Assembly: GCA_910587175.1 (NCBI GenBank)
Contig: CAJULH010000002.1
Span: 1-64,000, forward strand
From: Candidatus Gastranaerophilales bacterium
Lineage (GTDB): Bacteria; Cyanobacteriota; Vampirovibrionia; Gastranaerophilales; Gastranaerophilaceae
Direction: 5' to 3'
Length of the DNA stretch: 64,000 nt
Below the pieces are notes generated by a model. That model worked only from the letters and a program-made list of their open reading frames with translations, did not search any database and was not told the origin of the DNA. Positions 8,690-17,142 of this stretch are shown piece by piece (the stretch's first letter is position 1; each line of letters begins with the position of its first letter). A program made the translations under genes and the position numbers.

Positions 8690-9491
8690 TTTTCAGGCTG
8701 AAACTTTCTGTATCATTTGGAAAGACACCTGATGTTACATCTTCAATATATTTTTTAGCGGTAGTCAGAATCATTTCCTTTGAATCGAAATATTTTCTGG
8801 CAAATTTAGGTGAATAATCATCAAACTTTCCTATTAAATCATTAACCACCAAAATCTGTCCGTCACAATCCACTCCTGCGCCAATACCAATTGTCGGAAT
8901 AGTAAGTCTTTCACTTATATATTTAGCGCTTTCCTTTGGCACCATCTCAAGCACTATAGAAAATGCCCCTGCAGCTTCAAGTTTTTTAGCTGCTTCCAAA
9001 ATCTTTATTGTTGTCTCAAAATCTTTTCCCTGAATTAAATTTCCGCCTATAGTATTTACATATTGAGGCGTAAAACCAAGATGCGCCATAACAGGAATGC
9101 CGGATTCGGTCATTCTTTTAATAAGATTTATAATATATTCCGAACCGCCTTCGATTTTAACGGCGTCAGCACCGGCTTTTATAAATCTGCCGGCATTTCT
9201 TATTGCATCCTCATATGATACGTTATAGCTTAAAAATGGCATATCGCCTACAATTAAAGCCTCTTTAGCCCCACGGCTGACGGCAGATGTAAAAATTTCC
9301 ATCTCATTCATTGAAACTTTTGTTGTGGAATCATATCCTAAAACCACATTTGCAACAGAATCTCCGACAAGAATTATATCAATTCCTGCCATATCCAAAA
9401 ATTTTGCTGTGGGGTAATCGTATGCAGTCAGAGCGGTAATCTTTTTATTTTCAAGTTTAAACTTTTGAATTTTCTTTGCAGTTTTCTTCAT
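8655..9491 (-). CDS. panB: 3-methyl-2-oxobutanoate hydroxymethyltransferase
   Basis: PanB transfers a hydroxymethyl group from 5,10-methylene-THF to 2-oxoisovalerate, giving ketopantoate. Family landmarks are present: TALTAYDYPTAKFLD, VGDSVANVVLGYD (metal and substrate site), GADAVKIEGG, GIPVMAHLGFTPQ and IPTIGIGAG. I chose the ATG at 9491 (MKKTAKKIQ); the upstream extension to 9554 is basic and lies within yvcK. The gene overlaps yvcK by 35 bases and panC by a similar length, showing tight coupling. The ketopantoate reductase PanE is not in the window. Confidence 0.94.
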   Translation of the reverse strand: MKKTAKKIQKFKLENKKITALTAYDYPTAKFLDMAGIDIILVGDSVANVVLGYDSTTKVSMNEMEIFTSAVSRGAKEALIVGDMPFLSYNVSYEDAIRNAGRFIKAGADAVKIEGGSEYIINLIKRMTESGIPVMAHLGFTPQYVNTIGGNLIQGKDFETTIKILEAAKKLEAAGAFSIVLEMVPKESAKYISERLTIPTIGIGAGVDCDGQILVVNDLIGKFDDYSPKFARKYFDSKEMILTTAKKYIEDVTSGVFPNDTESFSLKNEELVKLENHK

Positions 9492-10881
9492 TTTCTTGTG
9501 CCTTAAGAGAATCTTTGCAATTAGTTTCCGTAAAATTTTTGTCTGAAACGGCATGGTTTCTTTTCAAAGATTTTCTGTACCAATAGTATATGCTTCTTGC
9601 AAGACGGGCAGGAGAATGTCTGACAAGTCCTTCTTTATTATCCTGAATAAGCTTTGCGCTTACAATTTCAACCCCGAGTTTTCTGATTTCGGCAGCATCC
9701 GTTTCAACAGGAAGCGAATCTTTTTCTTCATATTTTTTAGCCAGATTATTTGGCAGCTGGTTATTGACTAAAACCGCATCAAATAACGGTTTACTTGTAT
9801 CTGCACCGCATTTTCTCATATGGTCAAAAAGTGCCCTGATATGGTCTGATACGCTGTAATTATCAGTTTCACCAGGCTGGGTCATAATGTTACAGATATA
9901 AATTTTCTTTGCCCTGGCAGATTGAATAGCCTTTGAAATGCCTTCCACAAGAAGGTTTGGAATAATTGATGTATAAAGGCTGCCGGGACCAAGGATGATT
10001 AAATCGGCATTATTTATGGCCTCAATCACCTCGTTTGAAGGTTTACAAACCCTGGGTTCACAGGAAAGTTCAATTATCTTTTTGCCTGATTCAGGTATCT
10101 GGCTTTCACCTTTAACATATGAACCGTCTTCCATCCTTGCAATCAGACGCATGTCATCCGTTGTTGCAGGAATAACTTTGCCGCGAATTAGAAGAACTTT
10201 TGAAGATTCTTTAATTGCAGTTATCATATCTCCGCAAATTGCCGTCATCGCAGTAATAAACAGGTTACCAAAGCTGTGTCCTTCAAGTCCTTCACCGGTT
10301 TTAAACCTGTATTGGAAAAGCTGGGTTACAATATCATCATCATCCGCAAGCGCCGCTATACAGTTCCTGATATCGCCGGGAGGCAAAATGCCCATTTCTT
10401 CCCTAAGCCTTCCTGAAGAACCGCCATCATCTCCGACAGTTACAATTGCAGTTATATTATTTGTAATTTTTTTAATACCGCGAAGCATTGTAGAAAGCCC
10501 GGTGCCGCCGCCTATAGCAACAATTTTGGGACCATGGTTTAATTTCATTTTGCGGTATAAGGTTTCTCCCATTGTACCCTGGTTTCTGGTACCGTTTAAA
10601 TCAAGCATAGAAAAATTTGTTTTTTTCCACGCCTGAATAAAAATATATGCACCAAACCCTATAAAAACAAGCCCTGCAAGCTCAGCAGGCACAATATGAA
10701 ATATCTTTTTTGCAGTAGAAACTATAAAATAAATGGGTTCAAGTCTGAAAACAAGTGTAATACCAATTGCCGCAAGAACAGACCCCAGAACAATAAGTGC
10801 AAACCATCTTTTAATTCTTAATCCGGGCACAAGCCAAATAGCATCTTTTGGCATCTTTACTTTAGAATTTAAAAATTTCAT
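9457..10881 (-). CDS. yvcK: YvcK/CofD-like gluconeogenesis factor with membrane anchor
   Basis: The core (from about residue 115) is the CofD-like fold with the nucleotide-binding loop IVAIGGGTGLSTMLRGIK, then TVGDDGGSSGRLR and LPPGDIRNC, diagnostic of YvcK. In Bacillus the homologue is needed for growth on gluconeogenic carbon and for cell-wall homeostasis. Two N-terminal hydrophobic segments (about 24-50 and 60-85) make this copy membrane-bound, as in cyanobacterial-type homologues. The usual neighbours RapZ and WhiA are absent; here the gene heads the pan genes, and panB starts inside its 3' end. GGAGGA lies somewhat far upstream of the ATG. Confidence 0.88.
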   Translation of the reverse strand: MKFLNSKVKMPKDAIWLVPGLRIKRWFALIVLGSVLAAIGITLVFRLEPIYFIVSTAKKIFHIVPAELAGLVFIGFGAYIFIQAWKKTNFSMLDLNGTRNQGTMGETLYRKMKLNHGPKIVAIGGGTGLSTMLRGIKKITNNITAIVTVGDDGGSSGRLREEMGILPPGDIRNCIAALADDDDIVTQLFQYRFKTGEGLEGHSFGNLFITAMTAICGDMITAIKESSKVLLIRGKVIPATTDDMRLIARMEDGSYVKGESQIPESGKKIIELSCEPRVCKPSNEVIEAINNADLIILGPGSLYTSIIPNLLVEGISKAIQSARAKKIYICNIMTQPGETDNYSVSDHIRALFDHMRKCGADTSKPLFDAVLVNNQLPNNLAKKYEEKDSLPVETDAAEIRKLGVEIVSAKLIQDNKEGLVRHSPARLARSIYYWYRKSLKRNHAVSDKNFTETNCKDSLKAQENEENCKENSKV

Positions 10882-10911
10882 ATCTTCGCTTAGAATCCTC
10901 CGGTATGCCTT

Positions 10912-11556
10912 TTATATTTGTTCTTTCACTCTGTTATAATTTACAGGGCTTGGTTTTATAACATCATAAGCCCTTTTTGCATTTTCAAGCGTTGTAAAAT
11001 GAACAGTATCAGGCTTTACATCCATCTCTCTTAACTGCCTTACAGACATGGTTTCGTTGAATAATACTTCATATACACAGTTTATTTTTACTTCTTTTTC
11101 AATTTCTGCCTTAATTTCAGGGTTGCCCACAATTAAATTCAACCAGGGATTAAATTTCTTTACGGCAGCTGCTACAGTCCTTGCAAAAGAAATATCATTA
11201 TTCAGTTTTTCATACATTGCACCGTGGCATCTTACGTGTTCTATTTCAGCATTCAATGTACCGGCGAAGGATGAAATGGCACCAAGCTGATAAATTACCA
11301 TAGCTTCAATTTCATCTTCGGTCATTTCCATATTTCTGTAACCAAAGCCTGAAATATCAGGATATCCGATGTGTGCACCAATAGCCAGATTACGGTCTTT
11401 TGCAAATTCAAGAGCTTTTTTAATGCTTAAAGGATCGCCGGCATGAAAACCGGCAGAAATATTTACAGAACTCATATATTCTGCAATTTCAAATGCTTTT
11501 TCATTTTTATAAATTCCGTATTCTTGCGCCAAATCAGAGTTAAAGTCAAACACCAT
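10912..11556 (-). CDS. PxpA/LamB-YcsF-family protein, C-terminally short
   Basis: The family includes 5-oxoprolinase subunit A. Landmarks are recognisable: FNSDLAQEYG for the usual DLNADLGEG, NISAGFHAGDP, IGAHIGYPD and VRCHGAMYEKL for the usual VKPHGMLY. The protein is about 214 residues, against about 250 for typical PxpA, and stops before the conserved C-terminal HGD motif. No PxpB or PxpC partner lies nearby. GAGGAATTTG supports the ATG at 11556. It is the first gene of the minus-strand operon leading into yvcK and panBC. It may have lost oxoprolinase activity or act on another substrate. Confidence 0.75.
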   Translation of the reverse strand: MVFDFNSDLAQEYGIYKNEKAFEIAEYMSSVNISAGFHAGDPLSIKKALEFAKDRNLAIGAHIGYPDISGFGYRNMEMTEDEIEAMVIYQLGAISSFAGTLNAEIEHVRCHGAMYEKLNNDISFARTVAAAVKKFNPWLNLIVGNPEIKAEIEKEVKINCVYEVLFNETMSVRQLREMDVKPDTVHFTTLENAKRAYDVIKPSPVNYNRVKEQI

Positions 11557-11592
11557 CAAATTCCTCTACGTTTTTAAGACATTTTCAAAATA

Positions 11593-11621
11593 ATTATACT
11601 ACAAAATTTCCATACAATAAA
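11593..11621 (-). promoter_or_regulatory. Predicted promoter of the pxpA-like/yvcK/pan operon
   Basis: On the minus strand a TATAAT box occupies 11593-11598 with a TTTATT -35 box 17 bp upstream, at 11616-11621. The leader would be about 30 nt. Confidence 0.5.
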
Positions 11622-11635
11622 TTCATAAATAAATA

Positions 11636-11664
11636 TTTACTAAAGGTTTTTTTACAATTATAAT
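11636..11664 (+). promoter_or_regulatory. Predicted promoter of upp
   Basis: TTTACT at 11636-11641, a 17-bp spacer and TATAAT at 11659-11664 precede upp. AAGGAAAAAG and GGAAG in the short leader serve as ribosome-binding sequences. Confidence 0.6.
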
Positions 11665-11692
11665 AAGGAAAAAGTCAGACTGGAAGTTTAAT

Positions 11693-12346
11693 ATGAATAA
11701 AAATGTTTTTGTAGTAAATCATCCCCTTGTAGCGCACAACCTGACAATTTTGAGGGATAAAAACACAGACACTGAAAAATTTAACCACGCGCTAAAAAGA
11801 ATTTCATACGCACTCTTTTTTGAAGGCACAAAATTTTTGCCAACAGTTGAAGTTCCCGTTGAAACACCTATCTGCAACACAATGTCCCCAAAAATAGACC
11901 CGGGAATTGAAATTATTGTTTCACCGATTCTACGCGCAGGACTTGTATTTTCAGATGTTGCACAAGAAATATTACCCTTCTGTCATATCCACCACCTTGG
12001 AATGTATCGAAACGAAGAAACTCTTGAGCCAATCTGGTATTACAATAAAATGAAAGGCAAATTAAAAGATCCTGAAAAAACTTTTGTATTTATATTGGAT
12101 CCTATGCTTGCAACCGGAAATTCAGGTTATGACGCTGTTCATAACTTTATAAAACAAAACATCCCGGAAAAGAATATGATTTTTATCAGCCTGATTTCTG
12201 CTCCGCAAGGAATTAAAAGACTTACAGATAATTATCCGGATTTAAAGATTGTAACATCTAAAATTGATGAAAGACTAAATGAAAAAGGCTATATCGTGCC
12301 AGGTTTAGGCGATGCCGGTGATAGAATATTTAATACTGTGTATTAA
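11693..12346 (+). CDS. upp: Uracil phosphoribosyltransferase
   Basis: Upp salvages uracil with PRPP to make UMP. The first residues (VNHPLVAHNLTILRDKNT) are the family N-terminal hallmark, VSPILRAGLVF contains the uracil-side Arg loop, and the PRPP loop is FILDPMLATGNSGYDAV. The C-terminal end (YIVPGLGDAGDRIFNTVY) is the usual uracil-contacting GxxDxGDR segment. Length is normal at 217 aa. It stands alone behind a good promoter and ends one base before the convergent small gene. Confidence 0.95.
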   Translation: MNKNVFVVNHPLVAHNLTILRDKNTDTEKFNHALKRISYALFFEGTKFLPTVEVPVETPICNTMSPKIDPGIEIIVSPILRAGLVFSDVAQEILPFCHIHHLGMYRNEETLEPIWYYNKMKGKLKDPEKTFVFILDPMLATGNSGYDAVHNFIKQNIPEKNMIFISLISAPQGIKRLTDNYPDLKIVTSKIDERLNEKGYIVPGLGDAGDRIFNTVY

Positions 12347-12347
12347 G

Positions 12348-12536
12348 TTATTCCTTTATAATTTGCGAAAGACTTTTTATCTTGTTATTTAACATATTCA
12401 TCATAGGTATGAGTTCATAGTCGTGTTCTTTTGTCCATATATCTATGGTTTTTGCTATATTTTTTATTTCTAAAAATTTATCTTCGATTTTTATTAATTT
12501 ATTTGCCATTTTATTGTAATCTTCTTTATTTTCCAT
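12348..12536 (-). CDS. Small helical protein of unknown function (62 aa)
   Basis: A 62-residue soluble helical protein with no named domain. The ATG at 12536 is preceded by GGAGTTTTT, a clear ribosome-binding site, so the longer 90-aa reading up to 12620 is rejected. The length and C-terminal helix recall the protein at 93-278. It is divergent from the XRE-type regulator at 12614 with 77 bases between them, leaving open that the regulator controls it. Confidence 0.6.
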   Translation of the reverse strand: MENKEDYNKMANKLIKIEDKFLEIKNIAKTIDIWTKEHDYELIPMMNMLNNKIKSLSQIIKE

Positions 12537-12613
12537 AAAAACTCCATTTTTTTCAAATTTTTTCCTAGCGGAACGCCAGGTTTTTAAATTGATTTTAACA
12601 TTAACATAACAAT

Positions 12614-12832
12614 ATGGCAAATAAAGAAGATGAATTGGCTAAAAAGCTTGGCTCCAATATAAAAAAATATAGGAAAATATTAAACCTTACGCAGTTTGAA
12701 CTCAGTATTCAGGCAGACATCGCGGAAGATTATCTGCAATCTTTGGAAGTTGGCAGAAGAAAGCCAAGTCTGGATGTTCTTGCAAAAATCGCCGATGCAT
12801 TAAAGGTTGAGTTGTACGAACTTCTTAAATAA
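12614..12832 (+). CDS. XRE-family helix-turn-helix regulator (72 aa)
   Basis: A compact Cro/C1-type DNA-binding protein made of one domain. Residues 10-65 follow the family pattern: LGSNIKKYRKILNLTQFELS, the turn QADIAEDYLQSLE, and GRRKPSLDVLAKIADALKVELYEL. This is the minimal length for the family, with no added dimerisation or sensor domain, as in restriction-controller or toxin-antitoxin-type regulators. No such system adjoins it; its closest neighbour is the divergent small gene. A strong terminator follows. DNA target unknown. Confidence 0.9.
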   Translation: MANKEDELAKKLGSNIKKYRKILNLTQFELSIQADIAEDYLQSLEVGRRKPSLDVLAKIADALKVELYELLK

Positions 12833-12837
12833 AAATT

Positions 12838-12866
12838 AAAGCGGTCATTTAATAAGACCGCTTTTT
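12838..12866 (+). terminator. Intrinsic terminator after the XRE regulator
   Basis: AAAGCGGTC and GACCGCTTT form a nine-base-pair stem followed by further Ts. The A-rich flank also allows it to work for the convergent GH57 gene. Confidence 0.85.
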
Positions 12867-12907
12867 AATATTGTAAGCTCCATTTTTAGACTTCCGAACC
12901 GGGTTTG

Positions 12908-14641
12908 CTAATCTGCATATAAAGGCGCTAATTTTGCTTCCTGCTGCGGAATTACTCCTTCTTCAATCGGAAGGTAAACTCTGTAATCTATTTCAGAGAA
13001 ACAGTTATCAATTGACTCAATTTCTTTAAGAGCAGCATCGTCAATATTTCCTGATTCTATCATATCGGCGATTTTTTCAAATCTTTCAACATGTTCTCTG
13101 AACCTGTCTGTTGCATAGTCTTTAGCTTGCCAAGTTGTGATTAAGAAAGGCCAATCTGAACTTTGCAAAAGCAGATTTTCTCTTGCCATCTGATTTAACG
13201 CTCTTAAAAGAAGCTTATCATCTGGCTGTTTTTCATATTTTGAAACTACATCAATCATTCTCTTTTCGCAGGAATGAATTATAGGCCACATCCACTCAGT
13301 GAGGTGGTTTTGCCATACCCAGAAGTGTCCGCCTTGTCCCCAGGAGCTTTCAGGTATTTGAATAGCATCAACAGGCGGGTGAGCTTTCAGGTATTCGCCT
13401 GCAGTCATTCTTTCAACTTCAGGTAGGTATTGATTTAATTTCTTAATTACCTGTTTAATGAATTCTACCCCTTCAAACCACCAGTGACCATACAATTCAG
13501 TGTCAAAGGATACCATACAAAGCCCCTCTTTTCCGTTATGAGACATCTTGTAATCATTTAAAAGATGATAAAGAAGAGTTGTATAGTGGTCTGAATTTGA
13601 ATTTACCTGACTCATAGCAAGTACAGGATCATAGAGCATCTTATCGCCTAAATCTGTCGTGGAAGATGTTATTCTCCAATAGTGCATGCCTGAATTCGGA
13701 TCTTTTCTGTGAAATTCTCTGTAACAACCATCTCCCGGGTATCCATCCGCTGCAGACCATACCTGGAAGCCCGCTCTGTCGTTTCTGCCCATCACAGCAA
13801 CCTGTGCATCCGGAAGCCAGTATGCACTATAGGTATCATATCCTGTTGCTTCTCTTTTTGGAAGCGGGATATATTCAATATTTCCGTAAACTCCGATTGT
13901 TCTTCTGTTCCCGATTGAGTTTCCACCCTCAATCACGTGGGATTCTGTAAAGAAATACTCAATATCATTGTTTTGAAGAGTCACTTCAATTGCAGGGCGC
14001 CATTTTTTCTTGCCGTCTTTTCCTGTAAATTCGTACCCCTGTCTGTAAGCACACTCTGGAAGCCAGCAGCCTTTTGCTTTTTTTCCGAAAAATCTTTTTG
14101 TTGTGTCGGAACCCACTTTAAACTGTGCGTTAAGGTTTGTATCAGTTGCAAGAAGCGGTGAAAAGCCATGGGTAGCGCCTGATGTTGTAATTTCAATACA
14201 TTCAAGTTCCTGATATTTTCTGAATCCTGCAATCAGGTCTTTGTTAAATTTATTTATAAACAGGTCTTTAATATGGTTAAACCAGTCAAAATAATATTTT
14301 GCAAGGTATTTTAAATGCTGTGAATGGGCAACCTCAGGATCAGGATATCTTTCCAAATCTCCAGATACCGCCTTTATTCTGGAATCAAGATAATCAATAA
14401 AACCTTGTTTCAAGTGTTCATCATTTAATTGCTCTGCCAAAATAGGTGTAATGCCTATTGTAAGCTTAGCCTTAATTCCTTCGTCGTAGAGCTCTGAGAT
14501 TATATTCAACAAAGGAACGTAAGTTTCTGCCATACATTCATACAAATTTTCTTCACCAAAAGGCCACATACCGGCTTTTCTATAATAGGGAAGATGGGAA
14601 TGAAGCATAAATACAAACTGTCCGACTGATTTTTGACCCAT
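12908..14641 (-). CDS. Glycoside hydrolase family 57 protein, probable 1,4-alpha-glucan branching enzyme
   Basis: A GH57 (beta/alpha)7 enzyme acting on alpha-glucans. The opening VFMLHSHLPYYRKAG is the family start, with HSHLPY as conserved region 1. The nucleophile Glu lies in GCWLPECAYR and the general-acid Asp in VSFDTELYGHWWFEG. The C-terminal helical part (SSWGQGGHFWVWQN, then SSDWPFL) matches the DUF1957-containing branching-enzyme type rather than amylopullulanase. The ATG at 14641 follows GGAGAAATAAA. No other glycogen gene is adjacent. Branching activity versus 4-alpha-glucanotransferase is a family-level inference. Confidence 0.85.
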   Translation of the reverse strand: MGQKSVGQFVFMLHSHLPYYRKAGMWPFGEENLYECMAETYVPLLNIISELYDEGIKAKLTIGITPILAEQLNDEHLKQGFIDYLDSRIKAVSGDLERYPDPEVAHSQHLKYLAKYYFDWFNHIKDLFINKFNKDLIAGFRKYQELECIEITTSGATHGFSPLLATDTNLNAQFKVGSDTTKRFFGKKAKGCWLPECAYRQGYEFTGKDGKKKWRPAIEVTLQNNDIEYFFTESHVIEGGNSIGNRRTIGVYGNIEYIPLPKREATGYDTYSAYWLPDAQVAVMGRNDRAGFQVWSAADGYPGDGCYREFHRKDPNSGMHYWRITSSTTDLGDKMLYDPVLAMSQVNSNSDHYTTLLYHLLNDYKMSHNGKEGLCMVSFDTELYGHWWFEGVEFIKQVIKKLNQYLPEVERMTAGEYLKAHPPVDAIQIPESSWGQGGHFWVWQNHLTEWMWPIIHSCEKRMIDVVSKYEKQPDDKLLLRALNQMARENLLLQSSDWPFLITTWQAKDYATDRFREHVERFEKIADMIESGNIDDAALKEIESIDNCFSEIDYRVYLPIEEGVIPQQEAKLAPLYAD

Positions 14642-14892
14642 TTTATTTCTCCATAACAAATCTGATACAAATCTTATATCACAAAACCATTTAAAATATA
14701 AGCCATAAGAATTAGTACACGGGTATAAATTTTTAATTTCAAATTGGGTATATTATAGTAATTTTACTGCTTTTTAGGGTTAGAAAAAAGTTTTGAAAAT
14801 TTATATCTTTTTGTAAAGTTTTATTAAAATCATATATATAAAAAATACTCCTACAACTTTAAACCATTTTATAAAAGCTTAAAAATCTGTGT

Positions 14893-14898
14893 TAAAAT
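14893..14898 (+). promoter_or_regulatory. -10 box directly before the exported-protein gene
   Basis: TAAAAT ends seven bases before the ATG at 14906, with no ribosome-binding site between, suggesting a leaderless mRNA. A variant of the recurrent motif, TTTTTGTAAA, lies at 14809-14818. Confidence 0.4.
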
Positions 14899-14905
14899 GT
14901 AGAGT

Positions 14906-15187
14906 ATGAAAAAGATTTTAACATTTCTGTTTATTTTTTTATTCACCCAAAGCATCACTCCTGCGTCTACATTTGGCACATACAGGCAGGAGTATGAATA
15001 TGGACTTTTTGACGGTATTAAATTTAACATTTTAAACAGAAAAAAAGATGAAAAAATTATCGATATAAAAGACGATGCAGACAAAAAAACAGAGAAAACA
15101 AAGGAGTCCAAAGAGGTTCAGGATAAAAAAGATGATGATGAATATCAGATGTACAAATTTATTCTTGATGAAACCGTTCCTTTTTAA
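14906..15187 (+). CDS. Small exported acidic/lysine-rich protein (93 aa)
   Basis: A classic signal peptide (MKKILTFLFIFLFTQSITPAS) would leave a mature protein of about 72 residues dominated by Lys, Asp and Glu. I do not recognise it. The mature part has a short aromatic start (FGTYRQEYEYGLFDG), then a highly charged, probably disordered or coiled stretch, and a C-terminal YKFILDETVPF. It would act in the periplasm or outside. It ends facing the tpsB-like gene across a shared bidirectional terminator. Confidence 0.6.
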   Translation: MKKILTFLFIFLFTQSITPASTFGTYRQEYEYGLFDGIKFNILNRKKDEKIIDIKDDADKKTEKTKESKEVQDKKDDDEYQMYKFILDETVPF

Positions 15188-15270
15188 TCTCCGGATTCTG
15201 TGTTTCAGGACTATTGTAAAATAAATCCAAATCAGGCGATGCTTATTGAAATATTACAATGATAATTAAA

Positions 15271-15293
15271 AAACCTCCCTTTTCGGGAGGTTT
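15271..15293. terminator. Bidirectional terminator between the exported protein and tpsB
   Basis: AAACCTCCC and GGGAGGTTT form a nine-pair stem with a TTTTC loop. A-rich sequence on one side and T-rich on the other let it stop both convergent transcripts. Confidence 0.85.
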
Positions 15294-15330
15294 AAATTTT
15301 AATGATTTCCGGTTCGATTTTAAACTACAA

Positions 15331-17142
15331 CTACAGAATGTTTGAAGACAATATAAAGTGAACTCTGCATCCTGAAGCATCTTCCGGTTTGTTTCCAATT
15401 GGAACACCAATGTATATGTTTCCTGACAAGTATTTTGTCAGCTTTAATACCAAACCGCCGCCTGTAGACATAATTACATCAGAACCCTGACCTGATTTAA
15501 CGTTTCCATACCATCCCATATCATAGAATGCAGCCAATCTGATACTGTCGTCTATAAAATGGAGTTTTTCAGGAAGCATCATTCTTAAGAACGGAACAGG
15601 GAACCTTACTTCAGCAGAACCTGTCATACCATAGTCAGAGATAAATGAACTTTCTTCATAGCCTCTAACGGTTGACATACCACCAACAGACATCTTTTCT
15701 GAAGGAAGCAATGATCTGTTTGCCCATTGTCCGCCTAACTGGAAAATACCTGTAGACCTTAAAGGCAATACCTGCAATCTTGCGGCGTTTGCAAATACTC
15801 TTACAGCATTGTTGTTTGGAACGGATTTATCGTGCTTGCTTACACCTTCAAATCCGGGAAATCTATCCGTACCACCCATGCCTGGAATACCAACGCCTGT
15901 ACCAATATTTACAAAAGTTTTTCCGTAAAAGTCGTCTTTAATATTTGTCAGGTTTGCTTTTGCAGTTCTTGATTTATATTTATAGTTTAAATACGGAGCC
16001 AATGCAGCCACACTGGATGTGGTTTTTGTATCTCTCATATCAAAACCGATATCACCGTATAATTTATAGTTATCAGTTTTAACCAATCTTCTTGAAACTG
16101 AACCAAAGAAGTTATGGGATTTTGATTTAAGTCCCAAAGCTTCCATACCACCTGCAATATCAGCACCTGAATATGAATATCCGATGTTTAATTTTGCTTC
16201 TTTTGTCTTTGCAATCGGTATACTGTAGAACACACCCTGAGCAATAGAATGCCTTGCAAGGGTTGTTGTGGAATACAACTGGTCACCATGACCTGTCAGG
16301 TTGTATGTTCCGGCAAAGAATATTGCCCTGTTCAAACCTGTGGATGTTGTACCCATATCATCCCATCTGAAATCAAAGTCCAGAGGAAATCTGTCTGCGA
16401 TATTTAATTCCAAGTTCGTAAATTCAGCACTTTCTTCGTTATCTGTCAGTGCAACCTGACCTTTCATATATCCTGACGCGTTAATTTCTCTTAAGGATTC
16501 CTGAATATCACGAACGTTTAAAAGTTTTCCTTCTTCAATATATTTATCTGTTAAGAAAGTATTTTTAAGGTAGCTTTGTTTTTCCCATTTATTTCCGCTA
16601 ACTTTAATATCGCCGTATTTACCTTCCATAATCATAATATGGATGTTGCCATCCTGAACTTTTTGCGGAGGAAGATATGCTATTGTTGAAATATAGCCTC
16701 TTTGCTGATAAAAATCAGTTACCATATTTGCAATACCGACCAAATCCGCAACAGTTACCTGCTGTCCGATTTTTTCACAGATTAAGTTCATCAACTCTTC
16801 TTCTGTAAATGCGGTATATCCGTCAAATTTAATAGAATTCAGCTTGAAGGTTACTTCTTTATTTGGAAGTTTGTCTACTTCCTGTTTCATTTCCTTCTTC
16901 ATTTCAATGGATTCGTTGCCCCTGTGTTCATCGCTTCTCTCTTCGCGGGCTTTCATTTCATATTCTTTGAATTGTCTCAGGTTTGATTGGTCTATAACAC
17001 CTGAGTCAAAGTTACCAAATGTCGGTCTGTATTGACCATCTGCAAAGCTTGCGCCGGTGGAAATTAACAAGCACAACGCTATTAGTGGAATAGATGTACC
17101 CAAAAATTTATTTTTCACTTTTTTACTAGTCCTTTTTTTCAT
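15331..17142 (-). CDS. TpsB/FhaC/ShlB-family outer-membrane transporter of a two-partner secretion system
   Basis: TpsB proteins export a partner protein across the outer membrane. After a signal peptide (ending near SFADG) comes a charged linker (about residues 40-90), then two POTRA-type domains (VTFKLNSIKFDGYTAFT; IHIMIMEGKYGDIKVSG). A 16-strand barrel follows, with the conserved loop motif STVRGYEES. Size (about 603 aa) is normal. The last residues are SSNIL, without the terminal aromatic preferred by the BAM machinery. It is divergent from its likely substrate TpsA at 17569. The ATG at 17142 is preferred; a GTG at 17154 is possible. Confidence 0.9.
   Translation of the reverse strand: MKKRTSKKVKNKFLGTSIPLIALCLLISTGASFADGQYRPTFGNFDSGVIDQSNLRQFKEYEMKAREERSDEHRGNESIEMKKEMKQEVDKLPNKEVTFKLNSIKFDGYTAFTEEELMNLICEKIGQQVTVADLVGIANMVTDFYQQRGYISTIAYLPPQKVQDGNIHIMIMEGKYGDIKVSGNKWEKQSYLKNTFLTDKYIEEGKLLNVRDIQESLREINASGYMKGQVALTDNEESAEFTNLELNIADRFPLDFDFRWDDMGTTSTGLNRAIFFAGTYNLTGHGDQLYSTTTLARHSIAQGVFYSIPIAKTKEAKLNIGYSYSGADIAGGMEALGLKSKSHNFFGSVSRRLVKTDNYKLYGDIGFDMRDTKTTSSVAALAPYLNYKYKSRTAKANLTNIKDDFYGKTFVNIGTGVGIPGMGGTDRFPGFEGVSKHDKSVPNNNAVRVFANAARLQVLPLRSTGIFQLGGQWANRSLLPSEKMSVGGMSTVRGYEESSFISDYGMTGSAEVRFPVPFLRMMLPEKLHFIDDSIRLAAFYDMGWYGNVKSGQGSDVIMSTGGGLVLKLTKYLSGNIYIGVPIGNKPEDASGCRVHFILSSNIL

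Noticed and set aside
9995-10636. A long (213-aa) plus-strand frame opposite yvcK
   Set aside because: It is antisense to a highly conserved gene and its open length follows from codon composition on the other strand. No start signal or recognisable domain.
14869-15111. A minus-strand hydrophobic frame opposite the small exported protein
   Set aside because: It is the complement of a Lys/Asp-rich coding region, which naturally reads as Phe/Ser/Ile-rich on the other strand. The plus frame has a proper signal peptide and promoter.
15904-15922. A reverse-complement copy of AACTTTTGTAAA as a regulatory site
   Set aside because: It lies inside the conserved barrel region of tpsB and is explained by codon use; it was kept only as a caution on the motif's specificity.
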